Source: Paenibacillus sp. 32352
Lineage (GTDB): Bacteria > Bacillota > Bacilli > Paenibacillales > NBRC-103111
Assembly: GCF_002042965.1 (NCBI RefSeq)
Contig: NZ_MZNT01000016.1
Span: 143,457-207,456 of the forward strand
DNA: 64,000 nt
Direction of reading: 5' to 3'
Shown one piece after another: positions 8,516 through 18,400 of this stretch (position 1 is its first letter; each line of letters begins with the position of its first letter). The notes below the pieces were generated by a model. That model searched no databases and was not told where the DNA came from. It saw only the letters and a program-made list of their open reading frames with translations. The translations under genes were made by a program, and so were the position numbers.

Positions 8516-9760
8516 ATGAATAAACGTGGAGTCTTTGATAAATTATTCAATAGGATAACAAAAGAGGATTCAATCGAGTACATTACTAAGTATAGTCCCA
8601 CTAACGAGGATTTGCGGGAGAAAAAGAAGAAAGAACTTCGTCAAATCTTCATTGATTTGGCTGAGATAATACCAGATGATAATTTTGAAAGTTTCGTTGA
8701 ATTAGCTGTCACTAAAAAAATGATTGGTTTGCCTGCATATACTTATAAATTATCAAATATGGATTACTTTAACAAAAAGACGATAGAGCAATTAGACGGG
8801 GGGTTTAGGAAACAAGACCATCCGATGTCAAATGCATATACTATATCTGTAAACCCATATGTACCTAGTCTTCAGTTAATAGAACTTTCGTTTCAAATAA
8901 AAGAGTATTCAGAACATTGGCGTACTGGTGAACAAAATATAGAAAGTATCACTGGGGTGTATTATTCAAATGTTACTCTTGATTTAGTAAATAACATCAT
9001 AACTATACATACTGGTAACGATGCTATCCATGAGACTATTGTTAACTTCTTGGGGCTAGTATACGGATTACCTATTGTCCCTTATACGTTAAAGAGAATA
9101 ACAACAACTTGGGATGCTAATGAGAATGCGAGTTTTAAGACAGCTTTGTTGTTGGATTTTATTAATAATCGACTTAAATCTAGGGAGATATCTTCGAATT
9201 ATAAGGAAATTAAATTTAAGGTTAGTAGCTCAGATATAAAAGATGTAACAATAAATGGGAAAAATATTTTGACATCGTATTTAGCATGCGAATATATCAC
9301 CCTAGGGAAAGATATTGATCAATTCAAAGTATCGATGACTTTTGATGATAAAAACTTCACGGTATCTTTTATGTTGAAGGGTCGTGACTTAGATATTCTA
9401 AAAATTGTAATATTAGATACAAATGACGACATATTCAAACAGGATGTTATGAAGTTAATTCAATCGGAGTATATAAAGATGTGTTCAGATGGAATCGCAA
9501 ATGAAACAGAAATAAAAAATTTGCTTCAAACCATTTATAAAAAATTTGCTCAGAAAGATTCGCAATATACTGATACAATTGAGGAAACTACCATCAAGAA
9601 TCTGTTAATATTCTCCAAAATATTGGATAGACTTAATAAAGATCAGGTTACAATTGAGCTAGTTAACGACTTCCTAGTCAATAATAAAGCGGCTTTAGAT
9701 TCAACTGGTTATAAATCGAGTGTGGAGGTATTGAAACCAATCGGTAATTGGCTTTCCTGA
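8516..9760 (+). CDS. Unrecognised 414-residue protein, first gene of a three-gene module
   Basis: Starts with ATG behind GAGGTG 8 nt upstream. The protein is hydrophilic, Lys/Glu/Asn-rich and has no signal peptide or membrane segment. I recognise no catalytic motif. An N-terminal helical, charged stretch (LREKKKKELRQIFIDLAEII) is followed by a mixed alpha/beta middle and an acidic helical C-terminus. It is 35 bp upstream of the next gene, which overlaps a membrane-protein gene, so the three are probably one transcript. AT-rich codon use contrasts strongly with rlmCD and fits horizontal acquisition. Position at the edge of a BREX island suggests a defence role by association only. Confidence 0.7.
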   Translation: MNKRGVFDKLFNRITKEDSIEYITKYSPTNEDLREKKKKELRQIFIDLAEIIPDDNFESFVELAVTKKMIGLPAYTYKLSNMDYFNKKTIEQLDGGFRKQDHPMSNAYTISVNPYVPSLQLIELSFQIKEYSEHWRTGEQNIESITGVYYSNVTLDLVNNIITIHTGNDAIHETIVNFLGLVYGLPIVPYTLKRITTTWDANENASFKTALLLDFINNRLKSREISSNYKEIKFKVSSSDIKDVTINGKNILTSYLACEYITLGKDIDQFKVSMTFDDKNFTVSFMLKGRDLDILKIVILDTNDDIFKQDVMKLIQSEYIKMCSDGIANETEIKNLLQTIYKKFAQKDSQYTDTIEETTIKNLLIFSKILDRLNKDQVTIELVNDFLVNNKAALDSTGYKSSVEVLKPIGNWLS

Positions 9761-9795
9761 TTTAGATCAATATGAATAGTTAGGACTGGTGGGAT

Positions 9796-10440
9796 ATGCT
9801 TATTCATGAAAAAGATATCACATACTATACTATTCTCGATAGTAATTACTTAAAAGATCTTCCCCATTTTGTCATAAGGGAGTTTGAGCATTTACAATAT
9901 AATGACATTGATGCTGAAGTCACCGAAATAGAGTACAATTGGGCAGATCCAGTCAAAATAAAGGATAAAGTAATTTCTAGACAAACGAGAAGCATTGTTT
10001 TTTGGATTTTAAAAAGGCAGAACGCACTATGCATCTTCAGTAACTCAGAGAGTGAAGTAGCATATTTATTATCGAAGTTAGAGAATCGTCAAGTAAATTA
10101 TTTTAAAAAGATCAATATATACGATATTTGGAAAAAAAAATTTATGGAATCTGATGAAAAATCGTTAGCAGAACTAGTAAGTATACAAGTAAAAAGAGAA
10201 ATCACAGCTAGCAATAGTATCGATTTCAATTCCATACAAGTTAATAAACTCAAAAAAGAAGAAATCATAAATTATTTATCATCAAATAATATATGCTTCT
10301 TGACCTTTAAGTTACTAGATACTAATGGATATTTTAACCTTGATTCGTCATCTGTAATTTCTATGAATGATACTGATACATACGAGGATATAAAAAATGT
10401 CATATTCCAAGTCTCAAAATTGGCTACATCTATTGACTAG
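9796..10440 (+). CDS. Unrecognised 214-residue soluble protein, second gene of the module
   Basis: ATG start behind GGTGGGAT. Predicted soluble, mixed alpha/beta, Ile/Lys/Asn-rich. An early acidic segment (DIDAEVTEIEYNWADP) and a hydrophobic strand-like piece (TRSIVFWILKRQNALCIFS, about residues 74-92) are visible, but no family motif. Its 3' end overlaps the next gene by 44 bp in another frame, which implies translational coupling to the membrane protein. Function unknown; with its neighbours it could be a sensor or regulator for a membrane effector, which is inference from layout alone. Confidence 0.65.
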   Translation: MLIHEKDITYYTILDSNYLKDLPHFVIREFEHLQYNDIDAEVTEIEYNWADPVKIKDKVISRQTRSIVFWILKRQNALCIFSNSESEVAYLLSKLENRQVNYFKKINIYDIWKKKFMESDEKSLAELVSIQVKREITASNSIDFNSIQVNKLKKEEIINYLSSNNICFLTFKLLDTNGYFNLDSSSVISMNDTDTYEDIKNVIFQVSKLATSID

Positions 10441-11527
10441 TTTTTTATGTCGATGGTATTCAATGTTATTCCCCTTATTTGCGATATTAATTACTGTTAT
10501 TTTATTTTTAAAACTAAACGGACATGAGATTAAACTGGATGACTTTAAGAACAAAATTGAATTTCTTAGTTGGATTTCTGCAGGTATTATGGCATTGATT
10601 TCATTTCTTGCTATATTTGTTGCATTTCAGTATGATAATAAGCTTATTGAAGCCTCTCAAATAAAGAGTGAGATATTTTATCCATATGAACTATCCGTTG
10701 AAGAAATCAGGGCAAAATTAATTGGGTATAATAAACTAACTGAAAAAGATAACATTATTAATGGATTGTACTGGGTGTATTTATTGGTAACAACTTTGTC
10801 AATATTTGTTTGGGGAATAGCATCTGGTATTTATACAAGTTTTGCAATTTATCCCCAGCATATTGTAACTGTCGATGGGCTACTTAACTTAGGGATCCAT
10901 AGTTTCTGGCTTTCGTTAGTTATATTATTAATTAGTATCTGTGTTGCTTTAAATTTATTTAGACATAATTATGACCCAATTAATAAGGGGTATCTACCAA
11001 ATGGAAAAGTATTATTTAATTTAGATTATATTTATAAAAATTCAGGGGATTTACGGGAATTGTGGGGTAAATTATCACCATCTTTTGAGTTTTATGTAAA
11101 TCCAAATGAAAGAAGAACTAATCTCGAACTAGTAGCAAAATTTTCGATAAAAATGGAAAACATCAAGTATTTGTTATTAATTAAAGATGAGAGACATACC
11201 ACTATGGTAAGAATTTATGGGGAAGTACAATCTTTTTCTCGTGTGGGAACAAACTGTATACTTCACCATGAAGATTTTCGATCTGAATATTATCAGTTGA
11301 TAGATGAAAACTGTAAATCAGAAATTAAATTTTATTCAAGCACTGGGCATGTTGTTGCGAGAAATAAAATGAAAGTTGTTAATGACGGAGATATTAAAAG
11401 AGTCATTTTTGAAAGGGATTTAGAGCCTCAACAGATCGACTTGGATAGAGGATTATTTAGCAGAAGGGTGGGGGAGTTGAGTGTTCAATACGAGCCTTTA
11501 ATAATGAATTCATATTCAGACGATTAA
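10397..11527 (+). CDS. Unrecognised membrane protein with four transmembrane helices and a cytosolic C-terminal domain
   Basis: 376 residues. ATG at 10397 has GAGG 9 nt upstream inside the previous gene. Four hydrophobic helices are visible at about residues 20-40 (MLFPLFAILITVILFL), 57-77 (LSWISAGIMALISFLAIFVAF), 123-148 (YWVYLLVTTLSIFVWGIASG) and 168-190 (FWLSLVILLISICVALNLF). The remaining about 180 residues are soluble and beta-rich. Two helix pairs followed by a soluble domain resemble membrane effectors of multi-gene anti-phage systems in layout, not in sequence. A palindromic terminator at 11555 closes the module. Confidence 0.65.
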   Translation: MSYSKSQNWLHLLTSFLCRWYSMLFPLFAILITVILFLKLNGHEIKLDDFKNKIEFLSWISAGIMALISFLAIFVAFQYDNKLIEASQIKSEIFYPYELSVEEIRAKLIGYNKLTEKDNIINGLYWVYLLVTTLSIFVWGIASGIYTSFAIYPQHIVTVDGLLNLGIHSFWLSLVILLISICVALNLFRHNYDPINKGYLPNGKVLFNLDYIYKNSGDLRELWGKLSPSFEFYVNPNERRTNLELVAKFSIKMENIKYLLLIKDERHTTMVRIYGEVQSFSRVGTNCILHHEDFRSEYYQLIDENCKSEIKFYSSTGHVVARNKMKVVNDGDIKRVIFERDLEPQQIDLDRGLFSRRVGELSVQYEPLIMNSYSDD

Positions 11528-11554
11528 AATTTACTTAAATCCTTTAGTGTAGTA

Positions 11555-11580
11555 ATAAATCACCGCGGTGATTTATCTTT
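11555..11580 (+). terminator. Perfect 22-bp palindrome, probable terminator
   Basis: ATAAATCACCG/CGGTGATTTAT (11555-11576) followed by CTTT. It is GC-rich at the centre within AT-rich sequence, 28 bp after the membrane-protein stop. It could be a terminator or a symmetrical protein-binding site. Confidence 0.5.
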
Positions 11581-11643
11581 AATGTCTCTAAGCAGAATCG
11601 TTGGTGAAAACGTGTCTTTTCGGAATAATTCAATTTATATTCA

Positions 11644-12130
11644 GTGGGTGATATAGTTTTGTATTTTTCCAAACTCCAATCAATCGTCAAGTTATACGCT
11701 GATGCTTATAACGAAACGGAAAGGTTTCAGAAAGAAAATAGTAATAAGATACCAAAAGGTGACCAAAAGACTGGTGTATTTGGTGAGGCCTTTATACTGG
11801 AGTACATATATAAAAAATATGGGAATGCCTTTCTAACTCAGCATGGTTCTACAAGCAAAGATATCAGATATTATGATCATTACGGACTTGAAACCTATGT
11901 TGAAGTCAAAACGGTGTCAGCCTTCTCAGAAGAAAGCATTAATGACTCCCATTGGTGATAAATGGGATGAATTATTCATGGTTTCTTTGGATAAAGTCTG
12001 GAAAGTCGTTAGGAGAGATTTGCTATGTTATCCTGGAACAAATACTAATGGACAATTCTCCATTCAATATAAATCGCAAAATCAAAACTACTCGTTGTGG
12101 ACTAAAGAAAGGTGGAATTACCTGTCATAA
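11644..12130 (+). pseudogene. Frameshifted restriction-endonuclease-like gene (PD-(D/E)xK / DUF3883-like)
   Basis: The first part is read in the frame of 11644 (through 11958) and the continuation in the frame that closes at 12130. The switch lies near 11930-11955, between EESIND and PIGDKWDELFMVSLDKVWKV. Visible nuclease-like elements are GEAFILEYI (Glu), TSKDIRYYD (Asp) and the YVEVKT motif near residue 82, as in PD-(D/E)xK enzymes of the DUF3883 type often found in restriction loci. A one- or two-base indel therefore appears to have inactivated it. A sequencing error would give the same picture. There is no close neighbour on its strand until the BREX operon. Confidence 0.55.
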
Positions 12131-13801
12131 AATTAGGCAAGCTAATTTACCTGATCCAGAAAACGATTCCTTTAAAATAAATCAAAAGAGAAGATTTATA
12201 GCATCGGTTTCAGTACCAATTATTAAAGATGTTACTTCATTAATGAAATTTACTTAATGGATATAAAATGCAATCGGCGAGAATGAGTTGTTAACAGTTT
12301 AATGATTGATTTGGATAGAAAAATATATTGTAGGAGGATATATGAATTTATTTGAAAATGGTAAAGACTCTATGCAAAAAGCTTTAAAAGCACTCTTTAG
12401 TATTGATAGTGAAACAAAAGAGCATGAGCAAGAATTTAATGCATTTCATTAGTTAGAATCCTGCCTCCCTGATTTCACGTTTAATTATGATATTTGTTCA
12501 GCAAATCGTCAAAAAAACATAGAAAAAATGTGGGAAAAATAAACATATTGTGAATATGGCTGAGAAACAGAGGGCACGAGCAATTGCTTCAAAAAGAGAA
12601 AGGATCTATATCGTTAAATACTAATTAAAATATCACTATCAATGTACGGTGAGATGATTAAGAAGGGTGAACGTAGTCGAAGTGTACCACCTAGTACCTA
12701 CTGTTCAAGATCTATGTACTTAAAGGAACTTGGATGTACATATGACCCACTTATTGATGGATGAACTTATCTCGGCAGGAAGCGAAACGCTATTGAGCTG
12801 AGGATAATGGGCGAGAATAAGTGCTCACAACCTGAATTTATCTAGTCACTGTTTTTAATGAAGCACAAGGATGTGCTGGAAGATGCATTAGGACTCGACA
12901 TTGACCAAATCGAGCTTGAAAAAACCATGGTAGCAATGATATCGATATATATGGTATTGCCCATCCCGCCGCTTGGAACTTTTTGTCGGATGCCAGGTGA
13001 AGCCTTCTGATCCGAGGCAATTCAATGGGAACATGATAAATGTGTTGAACAGTATGTAAGAAAGGATTGTTGTGTTGTTTGGATAGCAAGTTCATTCCGA
13101 ATCGATTTTTTAAAGGAAATTAAATTGTTCTTAGGCAGTGGGGGGAACAAGCGGAAGTACATTAACTTCTATGCATTAGAAATTCATCCCGAAGCACTGA
13201 CAGCGATTCATTTTCTGAATTCTATGAACAAGTTAGCGGTATGGGACAATTTGCATCAGGTCAAGGACGTATGTGAGTTCTCGCCGCCGCTACGTCTGAT
13301 ATTCAAGCATGAACAAATTCATTCTACACATCTTGGTAAAGCTGCTGTTAGAAGCCTGCAATTAGCAACGGATGTTAAAGAATACGTCATAAAGGAGTTG
13401 TGGTCATGTGTACCTGAGTTACTGAATGTGCATCGTGAGAAGAAATGTAATCAAAGCGACAGAATTATTACGATTGGTGCGGGTAAAGGTGGGCTCTCTT
13501 ACCGAGTGTCTGCTATGGATCGCGAAGGGGGACTGCATTCGTTAAGCTGTTTATGGATTCAAATCAGGAGCCATTTTATCGACTTATCAAGCATTACAAA
13601 AAAGAATAGCAAAGATGTATTAATGAAAATATTCAAATTAGCAGAAGAAGGGTCGGTGTATATTTTAAGCCTGATGAGAGTTTAGATAAGACAGTATTGA
13701 TGATTGTAACAATCTTAAAGCAGTTCTACCAGTATTTCAGTCCTTACCTTTACGGTGATATAAATTTGGGAAAAGGGTACGTATTGCACATTGGTCGCTG
13801 A
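12131..13801 (+). pseudogene. Decayed coding region upstream of BREX
   Basis: Several short pieces look like protein but are interrupted. 12342-12452 encodes 36 residues behind a perfect GGAGG (MNLFENGKDSMQKALKALF) and then stops. 12654-12764 encodes 36 residues (MIKKGERSRSVPPSTYC). Around 12858-12990 two frames alternate (DVLEDALGLDIDQIELEK, then NDIDIYGIAHPAAWNFL). 13125-13685 is open for 186 residues and continues in another frame to a stop near 13801 (YFKPDESLDKTVLMIVTILK). I do not recognise the parent genes. The pattern fits a former accessory module in decay, possibly part of an older mobile element or defence cassette. Confidence 0.45.
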
Positions 13802-13821
13802 AAAGCATAGAGGGTAAATAT

Positions 13822-13849
13822 AACCGCTGACAAAGCGGTTTTCTTATTT
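13822..13849 (+). terminator. Intrinsic terminator before the BREX operon
   Basis: AACCGCT/AGCGGTT stem with a GACAA loop followed by TTCTTATTTT. It separates the decayed region from the BREX promoter. Confidence 0.7.
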
Positions 13850-13864
13850 TATAGGAAGCCTCAA

Positions 13865-13893
13865 TTGTGAAAAAAGTAAGAATGAAGTAATAT
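13865..13893 (+). promoter_or_regulatory. Candidate BREX operon promoter
   Basis: TTGTGA (13865-13870), 17-nt spacer, TAATAT (13888-13893), about 36 nt before the first small gene. Each box has mismatches to the consensus. Confidence 0.4.
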
Positions 13894-13928
13894 TAAAGTA
13901 TTAGTTGATGTGCATTGGGGTGTTAATC

Positions 13929-14195
13929 ATGGAAATCAAACTCTTCTATAAAACACAACGGGATCTTGCCAGTGCTCTAAACGGTATCGTCGATGCTTAC
14001 TGGGAAAATGTATTGAATGAAGAAGATCTGATCAAGAATGTATTAGAGATCTACACCAACAATACAAAGAAGATCCTAAAGCATAATGAATTTACTACGA
14101 TCCTCAAGCAACAGTGCGGAAAGAGAAGACTTGAGGTCATTGAAAGAATCTTACATATGAACGGACTGTTACAGGATGAACAATCTGTTGTATGA
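13929..14195 (+). CDS. Small protein preceding brxA in the BREX operon
   Basis: 88 residues from the ATG at 13929 (GGGGTG 6 nt upstream; an in-frame upstream ATG has no site). It is mostly helical and charged: FYKTQRDLASALNGIVDAYW, then NTKKILKHNEFTTILKQQCG. No membrane segment or catalytic motif. It ends 17 bp before brxA and is clearly co-transcribed. Small proteins of this size are sometimes found at the head of Bacillota BREX operons, so a structural or regulatory part is plausible, but I cannot name the family. Confidence 0.7.
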   Translation: MEIKLFYKTQRDLASALNGIVDAYWENVLNEEDLIKNVLEIYTNNTKKILKHNEFTTILKQQCGKRRLEVIERILHMNGLLQDEQSVV

Positions 14196-14212
14196 AAGAA
14201 GGGAGCTGAACC

Positions 14213-14809
14213 ATGTCTCAAGAATTAGAATATAGTGCGACTTTAACAGGAGCTTCTTTCATGTTTTACGAATTCAAACAGGTCGTTAGTCTCAAGTTGC
14301 AGGGGTTAGAGGATTCTGAGATAAGGGAGAGAGTCCTTACCGAGAATCTTTTCCAATACCAGGTAAAAGCGAGTTTGAAACGAAGTTTACCATCAGTACT
14401 AAGACGAGTTGCTGTACTGGATGATGCCTTGAGAAAAATGGTGTTGGATGAATCGCTGGAGTCAGGGAAAATGATCAACCTCTACGCTATTATGAAAACG
14501 GACAGGCTCTTTTTCGAGTTTATGAATGAGGTCATCCGTGAAAAGCTTGAATCGGATAATTACTTTATGGAGAAGAAAGACCTCAATCTTTACTTTACTT
14601 CTAAAGCTGAACAAGATGCTGGGGTAGCTGGTTGGACAGAACAAACCATACAAAAGCTAAAAAACGTAATACAACGAATTTTACTTGAATCAGGAATTCT
14701 GAAGGATAAGAAAACAGGGGAACTAAATCGACTGCTAATGGATGAACAATTGAAGAGGCACTTCATTGACATTGGCGACATTGCTTATGTAAAGGCAATG
14801 GGTGAATGA
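14213..14809 (+). CDS. brxA: BrxA (DUF1819 family), BREX protein
   Basis: 198 residues, the normal size for BrxA, with AAGGGAG upstream of the ATG. Family features: the N-terminal YSATLTGASFMFYEFKQV, then IRERVLTENLFQYQVKAS, and the C-terminal helical region LKRHFIDIGDIAYVKAMGE. BrxA is a small helical DNA-binding protein of type 1 BREX; it is the first of the six core genes, and those genes follow here in the canonical order. The stop overlaps the open frame of brxB. Confidence 0.92.
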   Translation: MSQELEYSATLTGASFMFYEFKQVVSLKLQGLEDSEIRERVLTENLFQYQVKASLKRSLPSVLRRVAVLDDALRKMVLDESLESGKMINLYAIMKTDRLFFEFMNEVIREKLESDNYFMEKKDLNLYFTSKAEQDAGVAGWTEQTIQKLKNVIQRILLESGILKDKKTGELNRLLMDEQLKRHFIDIGDIAYVKAMGE

Positions 14810-14820
14810 GAGGTAGTGGC

Positions 14821-15387
14821 ATGGCAAATTTGCGTAAGAGACTCGATAAAATTATACCGAAGATAAGGGAAGACAAGTTTATCCAAGGCAGGGGTCTCGG
14901 TAACGAGATCAGTTTTTATGTATTTGATTACGAGCCTGAACATGAGTTAGTTGTTCGGGATTACATCATACATATCAAGAAAGAGTTCAGCCACGAAGGG
15001 TCAAACCGCAAGATCATCGAGTTCGATCTGTATAAGATGCTCATTGAAATAGCAAAGGATAAGCGGATTTTCGAGCGGATTTTTCAGATGGAGGAAAAGC
15101 AGGGGAAGGATGCTCTTTTTAAGGCAATGGCCAACTTCGCCAAGCCCGAAATCTTCTTACAAAAGATCAAGGAACAGATGCAGGATCATAATGTGGTACT
15201 CATTACAGGCGTAGGGAAAGTATATCCATTTGTACGCTCCCATAATATCTTGAACAATCTGCAGGAGGTGCTCGATAAAATTCCAGTTATCATGTTCTTT
15301 CCTGGCAAATACGATGGGCTATCTCTTCGCTTGTTTGATCGATTCAAAGACGATAACTACTATAGGGCATTCCGATTAGTTGACTAA
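14821..15387 (+). CDS. brxB: BrxB (DUF1788 family), BREX protein
   Basis: About 188 residues from the ATG at 14821 (AGAGGT 6 nt upstream). An in-frame ATG at 14806 overlaps the brxA stop and is an alternative. Family features: LRKRLDKIIPKIREDKFI, ISFYVFDYEPEHE, NVVLITGVGKVYPFVRSH (about 128-145) and IPVIMFFPGKYDG near the C-terminus. BrxB is one of the core type 1 BREX proteins of unknown biochemical function and is thought to work with BrxC and PglZ. 19 bp separate it from brxC. Confidence 0.92.
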   Translation: MANLRKRLDKIIPKIREDKFIQGRGLGNEISFYVFDYEPEHELVVRDYIIHIKKEFSHEGSNRKIIEFDLYKMLIEIAKDKRIFERIFQMEEKQGKDALFKAMANFAKPEIFLQKIKEQMQDHNVVLITGVGKVYPFVRSHNILNNLQEVLDKIPVIMFFPGKYDGLSLRLFDRFKDDNYYRAFRLVD

Positions 15388-15406
15388 CCAAAAGGGGAAA
15401 TGGTTT

Positions 15407-18400
15407 GTGCTTATTAAAGACATGTTTCAGAAGGACATCGAACGAAATATTAAAGGCGTAATTAAGGTCGCTCAGACCGATGAGGATAATATCTATCAGG
15501 AACTTGATGAGTATGTCGTAACCAGAGAACTAAATAAGCACATGTCCAAATTCTATGAGAATTATCAGCAGGGCATTAGCGGTGCTACTGATAAAATGGG
15601 TGTTTGGATCTCTGGATTCTTCGGATCGGGTAAATCACACTTCTTGAAGATTCTTGCCTATCTGTTGGAAAACAAAAAGGTGAAAGATAAAAAGGCAGTC
15701 GATTTCTTTACAGATAAGATCCAGGATCCGATCGTCCTGGCAAATATGAAACGGGCTTCTAATGTTGAAACGGAAGTCATTCTCTTCAATATAGACTCGA
15801 AAAGTCCCTTAGATAATAAGTCTAAAGAGGATGCAATCTTACGTGTATTTATGAAGGTGTTTTATGAACACCGTGGTTTTTATGGAGACATTCCAGGTGT
15901 TGCCGAGATGGAGAAGTACCTGTCAAAAGAAGGCGTGTACGAGGACTTTAAGCGTGAGTTTAGAGCCGCGGCGGGCGAAGAATGGGTAGACCGCAGAAAT
16001 ACCTTCTATTTTGATGCTGATTATGTCATTGAAGCTCTGACAAAGGTCACGTCAATGTCCGTAGAATCGGCTCGAAACTGGTTCGAAAACGGTGTGAATA
16101 ACTATGAGATCAGCATTGAAAAGTTCGCCAAAGATGTAAAAGAGTATGTTGACCAAAAGGGGGAGAAATTCCACCTGATCTTCCTGGTCGATGAGATCGG
16201 TCAATACATCGGCGACAGCCGTCAATTAATGTTGAATCTTCAAACGGTGGCAGAGGATCTGGGGACGCATTGCCAAGGGAAAGTCTGGATCATGGTTACG
16301 TCACAAGAGAGTATCGACAGCATCGTAAAAGTAAAGGGTGATGATTTCTCACGGATCCAAGGGCGTTTCGATACCCGACTGTCTCTTTCGTCTATCTCGG
16401 TCGATGAGGTAATCAAGAAACGGATTCTCTTGAAAAAAGAGCATGCGACCGACATGCTGAAGCTCCTTTTTCATGAGAAGAGTGCAATCCTTAAAAACTT
16501 GATTAGCTTCAAAGACAGTACCGCTGACCTCCGTGGGTTTGAGGACGAAAAAGAATTTGCGGATGTGTATCCGTTTCTTCCATACCAGTTTAAGCTCCTT
16601 CAAAATGTGTTCGAGCAAGTCCGTAAACATGGAAGCTCTGGTAAGCACCTATCCGAAGGGGAGCGCTCCATGCTCTCCGCTTTTAAGGAGGCGGGACTGC
16701 GATTCAAGAATGCCAATGAAGGGACTCTGATCCCGTTTTATGCATTCTACGATACGATTAAGGAGTTCTTGACCCCATCCATCGTGCGGGTTATTGAAGG
16801 TGCGTATGAAAATCCAGCGTTAAAAGACGATGAGTTTAATGTTGATTTACTCAAGGTGCTCTTTATGGTCAAGTATATTAAAGAGCTTCCTGCAAACATT
16901 GATAATATTGCCTCGTTAATGGTAACGAATATCGATGAGGATAAACTGGCGTTGAAGGAGAGGATTCAGGCATCACTAAGAAAGTTGATTGTCCAAACCT
17001 TAATCCAGAAGAACGGCGAGTTTTATATCTTCCTTACTGACGACGAGCAAGATATCAACCGCGAGATCAAGGCAATGAAAATTGAGGAGGATGCGGTTAA
17101 AAGAGAACTTGCCACCTACATCTTCCAAGAGCTGTACGACGATAAGAGATTCCGTTACTCGCAACAATACCAGTTCTCATACAACCAGAAAATGGATGAG
17201 AAAAACTACGGGAACCAAACATCAAGTATAGGAATCAATATCCTTTCTCCATTGTCTGACCATTATGCGAAATCCGAGCAGGAACTCATGCTGATGTCAT
17301 CTGGAAATGGTGAAATGATCTTAAAGCTCGGTGGTAATGAAGCATACATTGAAGAGATGGAAGAAGTTCTGAAAATCGAAGAGTATAGGAAGAAAAAGAA
17401 CCCGACTCAGCTTCCTGAGAGTATTCAAAACATCTTGAATAACAAGCAGGCAGAAGTAAGAGAGCGGAGACGAAGAGTGAAGGATTTGTTGGAGGAAGCG
17501 ATTAAGGGTGGCGTTTTCTTCATTAATGCCGATAAGGTAGACATTAAAGGTGCTTCGGTAAAAGAAAAAATCAATACCGCTTTTCATTCTTTGGTTGAGA
17601 ATGTGTATACCAAGCTGGCGCTTGTAAAGTCCTTCTTGGAATCTGAGAAGGATCTGGTTTCTCTATTACGAAGCAAAGCCGATCAGATTACCATCGATGG
17701 CTCGAAACAAAATGACAATGGTTTAGCTGTTAAAGAAGTGCTTGATTTCATCAGTCTTCAGGATAGTATTCAAAAACAGGTAAGGATTAAGATCATCTTG
17801 GATCGCTTTAGCGATAAGCCTTATGGATGGAAGCCACTTGATATCGCAGGTCTGATCGCAGAGTTAATGAAAGAACAACGGATCAGAATTCGATTCAATG
17901 CTGAATACCTGGAACCTGAAGATGGGAATTTGGTCAATGTCCTCACAAAGGCAAGCGAAGCTGATAAAGCCATCGTGACGAAGCGTGTGAAGGTCGATGA
18001 GTCCCTTTTGAAAATCGCCAAGAATATCTGTAAAGAAGTATTTAACAAAACAGATGTAGCAGACGATGAGGATGGACTTATCAAGGACGTTCGAGATCTC
18101 ATGGATAAGCAGGTCACTGAGATCACGAATTTGAAAAAGCGTTATGAGGGTCGAAAATACCCTGGGAAAAGCCTGTTGGACAAAGGTCTTGAGTATTTCA
18201 ACGAGTTCACCAAAGGATTAGACAACGTATCGTTCTTCACCAAGCTTCGAGATCTGGAAGATAATCTTCTGGACTGGGATGAGGACGTTTCTTATGTTCG
18301 TAGTTTCTTTGAGAACCAGAAAGAGATTTTTGATAAAGGTCTTTTTGCCTACGACAAGTACAAGGACAACAACGTTTACTTGATAAGCGAAGAAACGGAA

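Noticed and set aside
12838..13095. 85-codon minus-strand frame in the decayed region
   Set aside because: Plus-strand fragments there look more protein-like and no ribosome site supports the minus frame.
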